From Pseudoscleropodium purum (taxonomy: Eukaryota; Streptophyta; Bryopsida; Hypnales; Brachytheciaceae): a DNA stretch of 64,000 nucleotides. The stretch lies in contig OZ017796.1 of the NCBI GenBank assembly GCA_963969395.1, positions 45,684,243 to 45,748,242 on the forward strand, written 5' to 3'. Made by a program: the position numbers and the translations under genes. Of this stretch, positions 48,905 through 60,278 are shown one piece after another (within the stretch, counting starts at the first letter, position 1; each line of letters begins with the position of its first letter). The notes beneath the pieces were generated by a model. The model was given only the letters and a program-made list of their open reading frames with translations. It did no database searches and had not been told where the DNA came from.

Positions 48905-50935
48905 TTGGTACCCAATTGGGATTTATCCAAATTATAGTTAAGTTCGTTCCTAGGGAGGCTTTACACATAGGAATATCTCTAATATATTGAATTCATAAGT
49001 CATTACAATCTAAGCATAGAGACAAACATTCATTTACCACATACAATTTGTATTAATCTTCACATAATAAACTAATTATACAATTTTCACTCCCCTCTTA
49101 ATAGCCACAAGAATTTAGTAATTTCCTAAATTGGATGATCTACAAAAACCACTCAGTCCTTCGTCTACCAACTTGGGCTCAGCATCACAGGCTCTCTATC
49201 TTCCATTTGCTGACATCTCACCAACTTGGTTCCCTTAATTCCTATTTGTTTAACATACATCACATCACTCCTCATACTCAGACTCTCCTAATTGGAATTA
49301 ACCAATTGTAACTCCTTCTTAATTAACGTTATGCTCTACCGATTAGGACATTTAAACCATTCACAATTATCCTCACAGTCCAACTCGGACAAAATCACAA
49401 TGTTACACAATTTAAACTTCCTATTTGAACAACAACAAAATCTCACTGATGCACTCTTAAACTCCAATTAGGCAGACATTCTCACACCATCATGCATCTA
49501 ATCAATTTCTTTACCAACTCGGAAATTAATAATAAATATCACTTCTTTCAATCATCAACACCTACTAGGAATAAATTGACACTACAAACATGTTCATCAA
49601 TTACTCCAATTCGGATTCTAAAACAACACCACAAATCATGACACCAACTTCCGACTTGGACTCAGACATCAATTACGACAAATAAAATACTCCAAATAGG
49701 ACCAAATAAATCACATATGCTAAACAGATCTCATTCCTGATTTGTAACACAAAATAATCTCCCACACAAACACTGAACACCAACTTAACAAATAATTCTC
49801 TTCATATATGCCAAATTGGTGAAAATATCACCATTCACAACAATAAGCTCCTAGCTTTCAAATTTCAAATGTCAACTATCTCCACTGCACTCTAATAGTT
49901 TCTAAGTCCTTTCTTCTAATTTCCAACTGGGACTTAGCCTTCTTAACCATAAACATCCTAATTTTCAATTAGGACTACTTTGATTCTCACTACATCACTC
50001 TAACTTGGCTCTCTTCTCATCTACTCAGATAATCTCTTCAACTTCCTACAAGTTCACTCTCTCCAACTAGGAAATATTAAATCTTGTTGAAACTGCTACC
50101 ACACTCACATACTGACCAAACATCCTTCACTCCAACTTCATTCTCCCACTTGGAAACATTCTCCACATTCAAACCAAATTCTCCCTGCACAGTGTACACA
50201 CTGCACTTCTTTCCCACTAGAACTTCTCATCACCATTCACTCTGACAAACTCAACTCCCAATTAGGACTCACACAAACAATCAAACATTCAAACACAAAA
50301 TCACACACCAAAAATCAAAAACATACGCAGCCAACTTGGGCTGGGACACGACTGGGCTTCATTCAACAAACGGTACCAACAAATGAACACAAATCTAGAC
50401 CAAATAGGAAATTCCAAATCAAAGGTTACTCACGCAAAGAGAGACAACCTAATTACTTGCAACCCAATTTGGATTGAACAATCCACCATTAGGAAATAAC
50501 CGACCCAACTTGTTAACTGCAGCCTAATTGGACAACTGATCATCCTAATTGGAATTCTACACTGCCAACTCCCCACTTACTACCGACTAGGAAATATTCC
50601 ACAATCAGTCAAAAACGACCTACTTGGAAATATCCTCACTAACATACACCACATTGAACTTGGATCTCCTCCATCTCCTCCAATTAGGATTCCAATTTAG
50701 ATTTAATGAACTAGACTGAACATTCAAACTCTAAGTTGGTTTACAGACCAAAAAATATATACTTAACTCCCTTCCAATTAGGCTAAAATGTACACAAAAT
50801 CACCCAAATTGGAAAACCAACATACAAAACCATAAAAAAAACTCAAAATATTCACCAAAAATTCAAAAATTTAATTCCAACTAGGACATCTACAAGAAGC
50901 CTCCTCATTATGAATCTGATACTCTATACCAAATT
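48905..50935. repeat. C-rich, G-poor block with ~36 copies of a CCAAYTNGGA-like motif
   Basis: On the plus strand G is rare and most G's lie in a recurring 10-base word: CCAATTAGGA, CCAACTTGGG, CCAACTCGGA, CCTAATTGGA, CCAACTAGGA, CCGACTAGGA and similar. I count about 36 copies at irregular spacing, on average about every 55 bases. It has no long open frame. At its right edge a degenerate TCTGATA..CCAAA resembles an initiator-tRNA primer site, so it could be the non-coding interior of a minus-strand retrotransposon derivative (inference). Confidence 0.6.
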
Positions 50936-52590
50936 TTGTAATTGTAAGTCATACAAAAAATTGAACTAATACAACATATGATATATTTATTGCGATTGGA
51001 AATTATAATTAATGTATACCCATCTTTTAATGAATTACATTAGAAAATTTCATAATCATAGAATGCAAAATAAACAATTGACAAAAAAAATTATATACCT
51101 TCATTAAATACCTAGTGTTCACACCTATACCCTTATTTTTTTCAAGGACTACAGTTGCCAAGAGGTTTATCTTTTAAGGTTTAATATTATTGTAGCAATT
51201 GATTAGATCACACAACTTTTGCTTAGAAGTCATCATTAAATTATTATTCCAAGTTACAATTGGACACATTATTCTTTGCAATTTTCAAAATTTGGACTAC
51301 CTTGAAGAATGACACATCATTCTTCACAAAAGGATATTTACTTTTAATGGTTAATTTATTTATACCCCTATAATCCACAAAAGTCTCAATGGTTTGTCCT
51401 TCTTTTCACAAATAAGACAAGTGTATCCCAAAGAGATTTACTTGGTCTAATATATCCTTCATTCAACAAATCATTCAATTGATTCTTATCTCAATGTTTT
51501 GAGCTAAAGGATGCTCATAAGGTGCTCTAGCTACTAGAGCCACATTAACTACCAAGTCTATAGCATACTCAACTTCTCTAATAGGTGGCAAATCTTCAAT
51601 TTCATTTGGGAAAACATTCTCAAATTCATTAAAAAATGACTTCACATCAATTGAAAACTTTTACTCTTTCATTTTGTTATGCAACACATTCATATGTAGC
51701 AAATATACTTTATGCTCTATCTAATTCAACTTTTTGTTTGTAACTGACAAAATAGAGGAACATTTGATACTAATCTCTTATCTTTGAAGATGATAGGTTT
51801 TTCATCCTCAAATTTTCCAAAGACATCTCCATCTTTACAAGCTATCCAAACATTCACTGCCACAACTACATTATAACCAAGATCACATCAAAACAAATTT
51901 CATTCCATATTTCAAAATCTATAAGCCTAAAATCAACCTACTCTGATATCAATTGTTATAGATGTCCCATAATAGACTTCAATTAAGAACACGGATAAAC
52001 TTATTGATAAAAATGCTTTTACAATGAACTCAAACCATTTGACTATAGGAAGAGATCAATCTCCAAAGAGAGTTTCCCTCACCCCCAAGCTCCATCTTTT
52101 ATAATAGAGACTATCAATATAGCCTAGGACTATATTGATTTTAAGATAGATTGGAATTTCTTTTCTATACTTTTAGCTTTAATCCTATCCTTGGTTCTAT
52201 CTACAACCATCCGACACTATAGTAAAATTCCTATTTATACTTATGTCAATTATATCTTATGTGAATAATATCTTATGTAAATCTTGATCTTCAATTTGGA
52301 GTTATCAACTCCAAGTTCCAACACACTTGTCTTTATCTCGAAGTTGTCTAACTCTAGTGCATAAATTCATTCTTTGGAGATATCAATTTCTAGGCACTCT
52401 AGTGTGCCCTTGTCATCCAAGTAGAGTTGTTTAACTCGAGTGCACAAATCTTCCATCCAAAAATATCTCTAGGTAATCTCTCCTTGTCCACTAGTACATA
52501 TTTCATCATGAAGTAATTCATCCATCAAATGTCATGATGCAATCATCGTAAATTCTTTCATTCATCAAAGTCATGACAAAGGTCATGACA
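50936..52590 (-). mobile_element. Gutted Ty3/gypsy remnant with PBS and LTR-like sequence
   Basis: Besides the RT fragment, the minus strand of 51941-51952 reads TTGATATCAGAG, an initiator-Met-type primer site with one change. To its right (51953 to about 52590) is LTR-like sequence containing a TATTATAAAAG box on the minus strand. Gag is missing, since RT lies only about 300 bp from the PBS. A short PR-RT linker remnant (GDVFGKFEDEKPIIF) is readable at 51780-51830. The right LTR edge meets the foldback element. Confidence 0.65.
51316..51648 (-). pseudogene. Ty3/gypsy reverse transcriptase fragment
   Basis: The minus strand reads FFNEFENVFPNEIEDLPPIR, then EYAIDLVV, ARAPYEHPLA, a frameshift, QLNDLLNEGYIRPSKSLW, LVLFVKRR, another shift, VDYRGINKLTIKSKYPF. 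This is the linker plus first RT motifs of a chromovirus-like element. It is broken by two frameshifts and ends before the catalytic motif. Confidence 0.85.
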
Positions 52591-52598
52591 TTAAGGGT

Positions 52599-54935
52599 TT
52601 AACCCCTAAAGTTCCTTGACTATGTTTGCACCAAAAATACTCCCAAACTACCATTTCTAAAACAAGTACTAAATTTTTGAAAAAAAAACACTTTTGGACA
52701 CATGTAATTATAGGATCTTGTAATACACCAATTTGAAAAAATGTAGTAAAAGTTTCAGATATTTCCACCTTGTGAATTGCAAGATATTGATATTTGAATT
52801 GACAAAAATCTTTTTTTGTCCCTATGAAAAACATGGCAATTGCACTTTACAAGGTCGCATTTGTATGAATTTTTTTTTAAATAGTGGTGCTTCTTTGGAT
52901 TCATTCTTTGAGGCAAGTTGGCTAAATGCTTGAAATTTTTTAGATTATTTGGAATTGTACAACATATAGGTAAAAAAAATAGTAAGTAGAAAAAATAGAG
53001 TGATTTAAAATAGTAAATTTTTAATAATTTAGTTATGGAATTGAAAAAATGCCAATTCCATTGGTTTTATTGTTGTAATAAACAATCTACATTCTATGAT
53101 TTTATTTTTATCAAAAATATTGAAAATTGTTTCAAATAAAGGACTTCAAAGTTTATTTTAGAGTAGAGATTCCATGACTACTTGCAAACTAAAACTCCTC
53201 ATAAGTTTCATCTCATTAACCAAAATAGAATGATTCAAAGCTTTCCACAAATATATTAGTATAGAAACCAAGTTTCAATTCTTTTTTATGAAAATTGAAA
53301 AACATGTTCTATTCTAATTTGCTTGAGTTGCCCAAGTTGAAAAGGGAATAACATATTGTAGAATAATTTTTTCACCATGCAATTAAAATCTATGAAATTT
53401 TTTGGGTCTTAAAGCTACTCCTTTGACACATGCTATAAAATAATTTCAAAAAATAAAAATAAATATATCATTTATAGTGAGCTACTAAAAATCACTATGT
53501 TGCTAAAAGAACACACTTTGGCATGTAGTCTAAGTTTTGCCTATTCCAACGTGGAATGCCACGTCCTGTAGCAAAAGTAACTCCTTGGTAACTTTTGTTT
53601 TACTTGGCAAAATTTGAATCACTAAATTGTAAAAGTTTTTTGGTTGCCTATCCAGACCGTCCCTTTTGATGATCCTAAACCACTCGATGTGACAACCTTG
53701 TACTTGGTCTTTCCATATATTTCTCCAAAAGTCAAGATAAATTGTCCTTTTTACTATCCGGCCTATTCATGGCCAATAATATCATGTTACTATGTCAATT
53801 TGCTTGCTATCTATCTCTAATATGAACTTGATTTAACAACTAGTTTTTATTTACACTGAGCATAGCAAATTATCAAAATTTAAAAATTTCTAATGTTAAA
53901 ATGGCCCTTTGGGAGTTAATGGTGGTAATTTGACTTGACTTTCATCACCAAGGATATTTTGGGAGTAAAAAAATAAAAGAATTGCTTAAGAATTTTTGAC
54001 ACTATTCATGGAACTTTGCTACTTGCACCTCTTGACATATTTCGTATTAATTAGATTGTTTTTGTCATATTTAATTTTTTAAATTTATTACTAAAATTAT
54101 ATATTAAATATAATTCATATAAAAATAATAGAGATTTTTTGTTGATGAAAGATACATATTTTTGTACTCTTGTGCTATATAAATCTAAGATAAAAACTCA
54201 AATATAATAAATAGCCTAAATTGAAGTAAAAATCACTTTTTTAAGAAGGCAAAATTTGAAATTGTTTTTTTAGAATTATATATTTGTAGAAAGCTTTGAA
54301 TCATTTTATTTTGGTTAATGAGATGAAACTTATGAGGAGTTTTAGTTTGCGGGTAGTCATGGAATCTCTACTCTAAAATAAACTTTGAAGTCCTTTATTT
54401 GAAACAATTTTCAATATTTTTGATAAAAATAAAATCATAGAATGTAGATTTTTTATTACAACAATAAAACCAATGGAATTGGCATTTTTTCAATTCCATA
54501 ACTAAATTATTAACAATTTAGTATTTTAAATCACTCTATTTTTTCTACTTACTATTTTTTTTACCTATATGTTGTACAATTTCAAATAATCTAAAAAATT
54601 TCAAGCATTTAGCCAACTTGCCTCAAAGAATGAATCCAAAGAAGCACCACTATTTAAAAAGAAATTCATACAAATGTGACCTTGTAAAGTGCAATTGCCA
54701 TGTTTTTTTATAGGGACAAAAAAAGATTTTGTCAATTCAAATATCAATATCTTGCAATTCACAAGGTGGAAATATCTGAAACTTTTACTACATTTTTTCA
54801 AATTGGTGTACTACAAGAACCTATAATTACATGTGTCCAAAAGTGTTTTTTTTTCAAAAATTTAGTACTTGTTTTAGAAATGGTAGCTTAGGAGCATTTT
54901 TGGTGCAAACATAGTCAAGGAACTTAAGGGATTAA
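52599..54935. mobile_element. 2.34-kb foldback element with ~690-bp inverted arms and TTAA ends
   Basis: The left arm (52599 to about 53285) is repeated in reverse at about 54245-54935 with high identity. The loop is about 960 bp. It starts TTAACCCCTAAAGTTCCTTG and ends CAAGGAACTTAAGGGATTAA. The short open frames mirrored at 52583-52834 and 54700-54891 are the same repeat read twice, not genes. The arms share words with the ~930-bp TTAA family. Confidence 0.85.
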
Positions 54936-57869
54936 ATTAAATTTAGCCTTTACATAATTGATTGATAATTTTCTTAAGACTTTTCTATAGGTGTTGATTT
55001 TTTCAGAAATTTTGGTGAAAGAATCAAATTATTGAGATGTATTTAAGTGTAATATGCACATAAAATTATATCAATTAGAATACATATGGAAATGATCTCA
55101 AATTTTGGATCAAAAGTGAAGGTTGGATTGAATAACATTATTTTTTAATTAATTTTTCAAATTCATATTTAAAGAAAAAAAATACTAATACACACAATAT
55201 TGTGCAATTTTGATATTAATCTCCATTTGACCAAATGATTGATCTTGGATAGGTGCATATGAACTCATCTTTTAATGGATTTTTTCAAAAAATTTATACA
55301 AAGTGTAAACATGTACCCTTAATGGGAATATAGTTTTTTCCAATTAGGTGCCCAAATCAAAATTTATATTGCCCTGTGCTTTTTGGGTAGCTTGAGCATC
55401 TTCAAGCTGCATGTGCAACATTTCTCCTACTAATTTTGAAATTTGACAATTATGTAATGTTGTGTAAATGACACAAGATACAAATGTTAAGAAAAATAAC
55501 CACGTATACTCTAAAAATCTCACTTTAGGATGAGTTAAAGTCTGTTCACTTGGCCCTATTGGACAAGATAAAAGAATACTTATTCTTCTAACTTCAAAGG
55601 TTATAATCTTTCAATTTGTGCAATCTAAGTTTTTGAATTTTTCCATTACTTTCTAAAATAATCTAGTACAAATTTGTGTGTTTGAATTTTGGAAAAAAAG
55701 AAGTTTTTTCAAATTTTTTTCTCATTGTAATGAAAAGTGGTAGTTTTTTACAATTTGTGCCTCCAAATGTGCCTTGGTCATTTAGGAGTTTACACACAGA
55801 GCAAAGTTTAAAAATAGGTTGAAATAAAATTTATTAGGCTTTATTTTTTAATTGAAATCAAATACGAAAAAATGTATATTTTGAGAATTACCATGAAGTT
55901 TGTTCCTAGCTCTACTTTTGGAATGTTGGTTACTTTAGTTAGGTTAGTGGTTACATGCAAGCATTCAAATTGCCAAAGTCATTATCCCACCATCAATGTA
56001 CAATTTAGCAGTGTTCCTTGATAAAGATTCATAGGCTTTGGGGGTCCTTATCATGTTGTATAGTAAGAAGCCTCAATTCAAGGGCATTTTGGCTTCTAAT
56101 GGCATTGCCCCTAAAAGCGAGGGTACGAGCCCAAGCTTGAAGGCTAGTGCCATTACAAGTCAAAATACCCCAAAATTGAAGCATCCCATTGCATTAAGCT
56201 TTGAGCTTGGATGCCTCCATGAAATATGCTTTTCCAATATCATGACACAACATGATATCTTGCTAATAAATTATTTTGCATTTAAAGTGGTACAATCTGT
56301 TAAGGGAAGCAGACTGGCCACTGCTTAATGTTTATAATATAGATTAAGTAGTGACTTATTTTGAATTACAAAATTTTTAATTGTATTTGTTTTTAATATT
56401 TGTAATCCTTTATATAACCTATGAGTTAATCACCTCCTATTATGTAAAACCCCATAAAAACAAAACTTCACCTATCCAATATAATAGTCATTCTAGACTC
56501 TAAAGCTACTATATGCCATTTATGAATGTAGATTTTTTGTTTGTTTGTCATAAGCTTGAATAAAAGTACTTACAATTCAGACCTTTAGGTTGTTGAGTAT
56601 AAATTCTTGAATATTTTCACTATTCACTCATATTGATATGTATTAGGAAAATTTTGAGTTTTCATTATATATCTATGTTGAAAATATTTAGAGCTAATTT
56701 TTTTTATTATGATTTTATATTTTAAGTAAATTTTTTTAAAATCTTTATAGAGCAACTTGTTCAAATTTGCAACAAGACCATTATGAAAAGAAGAATATGA
56801 CCTATTTCAAAGGATTGTAAATAGTGTAGTTAAAATATAAAGAATGATTGGTTCCTATTGTGTACCTTGTTGTATAAATTGTAATCCTAGATGGATAAGT
56901 GAAAGGAAGAAAACATGAGTATGAAAGGAAATTTTAACATAACAATTTTTTTGGTACCATACATTTAATATAATAGATGTAAACCAAGAAAATAATTTTC
57001 TACATCTATTGAAATGAAGTATTTATTTATATAATGGGACTTTTGGAAGTGGCTATTTTCTAAAGATACTAGTGTGAAAGAAGTATCAAAGTTTGATGTG
57101 TGGATTGGTTTGATAACCTTGATTGCACTTTTATATGTGGTTTTGTACATCTTTAGGCCCATTCACTTCATTTTAATAGGTTGCTTATAAAAATATAACA
57201 AAAAATTATATTTCAATTGGATTATTCTATTTAAAAAACAATTTGTTTTTTAACATTGTGTTTTCACTTCTTAAAGTGTATAAGAGATAATTTAATAACA
57301 GAGTATTCTTGCCTAAACTTATGAATTGTACTCTTTAAAATGAATCTTTGATATTCTATAATAAATGATATACACATTAAAAAATGGAAATCATCTCATT
57401 TCTCATTATGCTTTTTAGAGTTTTTTATGCTTTATGAAATAAGAATCATTGACAATTCAATAGATTACTTTGTAAGATTCTTATTGGGGCTCCTTTGTTC
57501 TTTGTACTACCAAAGGTTTTGGACTTTGGAGACTTTGAGAACTATTTTTATTTTTAATTTAAAATTGCTAATAATTTGTATTATTTGAAAATTTTCACAA
57601 TTTTATAAATTAATTTGTGTCTCAAGAACTCTTCAAATTTCATTTGTTTTTTGTAGGTAATTAAGGCCCAAATGAAGATGACAAAAATGACAAAAATGGC
57701 TTCAATATAATCATGGTTCTAAAATTCCATAATATTTTGTTGTGTATATAGCCCCTGTATTTGTCAATACGAAATTGAAAGAATTGAATGGATTGAAGGG
57801 ATTGACAAAATTGTTGTGCTACAAATTTGAAATGGAAAATCAAAAGATCTGTGGAATTCCCAGATTGAA
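54936..57869. other. AT-rich sequence without a supported gene
   Basis: A 96-codon frame at 56038-56328 starts on a non-ATG codon and has no motif. The rest shows only short AT-driven frames. I see no element ends. Confidence 0.35.
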
Positions 57870-58526
57870 TTAACCCCTGAGCGCCCAGAGTTTTACAGCC
57901 AGAATTGGGTTTCACAAGACCTCCTTCCACTCAAACTGATGCTACGAACTGCGTGTAGAGATGCACAGAAAGTGACTGTTGAAAGGAGATAACTCTTGGC
58001 CCTTGTTGCACACAAAGTTACAAGGCATTTCACCGTACGGATCTTGACATTATACTAGTTAAAGTAACGTTGAAATTCAAAAATGACCCAGAAAATTAGA
58101 TGTTTTTCCACTTCTTCAGCGTGTTGCAAAGCGACCAAGGCGCAAAGAACCCTGAAATTTGGGGAGAAGCTACGGAGAGGAGCTCTCTCACAGTTCACAA
58201 ATTGTCTCACTTTTCTGAGAAAGGGATAGCAGCCAAATTGGGGCATAAATTCATGCAACCCCGGGGAGAGCCACCAACCATAGGCAGTGGTTCCCGTTAC
58301 GCCAAATGGGAATAAATGCCTCTTTCGCAAGTTTTCACCAAACTGATCTGCTTCCTTGGTGTACTTTGCATTCTAGGAGCTGTCCCTCATACCCTGTTCA
58401 AGAGTGCTGGGCCACTATGACCATGTACGAATGATTTTAGTTCAGTACGACTCCATCTAAAGACAAGGGACCCATTTTCTAATTCTGAGGGGCGAAATTT
58501 GGGGAGGTGGGGTGCTTAGGGATTAA
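57870..58526. mobile_element. 657-bp TTAA-ended element
   Basis: It starts TTAACCCCTGAGCGCCCAG. The reverse complement of its right end is TTAATCCCTAAGCACCCC, matching at 14 of the first 17 bases. Its right TTAA (58523-58526) is also the left TTAA of the next element. The interior is richer in GC than its surroundings. I see no gene. Confidence 0.6.
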
Positions 58527-59454
58527 CCCCTAAATTGCCAAGGCCATTTTTCTGTCCCAAACCACTCAAAACTGCTGTTTTTGCTGCGTTCATCCAAGAA
58601 TACAAAAAAAAATCATTGAAAAAAAATCTAACCGTAGGATCCTGTACTTTACTTGTCTTAGCTCATATGGTAAAAATTTCATGAAGTTTAACCGTATAGA
58701 TTGGAAGATATTAGCATTCAAAGTTGAAAAAGAAAGTTTTTTTTGAACATTGGCCTCCAATGTCAGATGACTTTGACCGCCAATTGTGAATTTTTTTTGC
58801 ACTACAAATTTCGAATTAAATTTTTTTTTATGTTGAAGAATTGAGTTGAAAGTCTAGGAAAAAAATTAAAAAAAACACACACTTGATTTTCGTTCTTTAA
58901 AAAAATGCTAAGTAGAAGTAGGTCCAAGATTGGAAAAAAAATTTAATTGTTAATAAATCCAAGATGGGATTGAAAGACAATAATCCCAATGGTGAGATTG
59001 TTTTAGCAATTGAACCTAACATTCTCAAAAAAAATTGTGAAAAATTGTGAAAATTGCATTTAGAAATGAACCCTACAAGTTATTTTTTCAAGAAGATGTT
59101 GAAATTGCGTCCAAAACAAAATTGTCTTTAACTTTCTCATAATTAGTCCAAATAGAACAAATCAAAGCTTCACATGTAAACAAAAAGAAAACATTTCAGG
59201 GGAAAAAAAATTAAAATTTATTTTGATTTTTTGCAATTTTTTTTGTGCTGCTTGCCGAGTTCAATTTCAGGCTTTTTGTAGTATAACTTTTGCTCTTGGG
59301 CACCAATTGAAATAAATATTATATTCCCACGTAGATAATCAGTTTTTCTATCTTACGGAAAAGTTTCAAAACAATTCACTAAAATTTGAGATTACAGGAA
59401 CTTGCCCAAAATCTGATTTGTCCCTTGAGGGGACAATGGGAATTTAGGGGTTAA
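58523..59454. mobile_element. TTAA-family element, 932 bp, best-preserved copy
   Basis: It starts TTAACCCCTAAATTGCCAAG and ends GGGAATTTAGGGGTTAA, so both TTAA sites are intact. The body matches 4277-5211 and 21993-23150. Non-coding. It sits about 825 bp upstream of the FCLY start. Confidence 0.82.
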
Positions 59455-60278
59455 AGAACTCTAAATGAGAAATTTGATGTATAGTAAGTGAACTTATAAT
59501 TTGCACTAATCTTGGTAGCAATTGAGTATATTGACTATTATCAAATATAACTTCTTTTTGTAGGATCTTATTGGCAAGTGAAAGAAAATTCCAATGCACT
59601 TTATAATATGTATTATCAAGACACCATACAAATTTGTTTGTGGAGATATTATAGAAAATTGATTTGTATTATCAATAATGGTGGCTTGAAAATTTAGGGA
59701 AATGTGTGACAACAAAGACTCTTCTTCGATCATTAAGTTAGATATAAAACTTTGACATATTGATTTCTAGTCTTTTGTATTCTTTGTTTTGTACACCACC
59801 ATGTTCAGTTTTCAGTTTTGCACTTCTCAGAAATAGATTTGCCTACACATCAAGAACAAATCAGATTGTAATCTGCACTTCAGTCATTTCTAGCAATTCC
59901 AAATTTGATGAAAATTAACAAATAATAGTGCAATCTTCATTGTTTCTATCCTCTAAGTAGAGAAAATCATCAATCGGACATATGCTCAACCACTTAACAT
60001 TGTTGGAAACAAGTCGTATACCCAACCTTGTTATCTGATGGACGGAAGTTCCGTTTGTCGATATTGGACATAAGTTACAGTAACTTACATGACGACGAGG
60101 ACTGTATCCCACTTTTCGAAGAAATTTCGCCGCGGTCTCTTCGTCGTGGACCCTCCCTTGTCGCATTCCGCCATGACGCTCGTTTGTTTCCCGAGTGCTG
60201 ATTTTTCTCAGTTGGTTGATGTTGCAGCAGGATTGTCCTTGCTCTCCTTCCCAAATCCTTTGCAATTTGATCCCCCCC
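59455..60278 (+). promoter_or_regulatory. Upstream region and probable 5' UTR of FCLY
   Basis: The stretch lies between a TTAA-family element and the FCLY start codon. The first part is AT-rich; GC content rises from about 60,100. I see no convincing TATA box. Two upstream ATGs (60089 and 60173) share a frame that overlaps the main start and stays open to about 60526. They matter only if transcription starts left of them. Confidence 0.35.

Noticed and set aside
52583..52834. 83-codon frame mirrored at 54700-54891
   Set aside because: The same sequence occurs twice because it lies in the arms of the foldback element. It is repeat, not a conserved gene.
56038..56328. 96-codon plus-strand frame
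   Set aside because: Non-ATG start, no motif and no splice context. Possibly chance.
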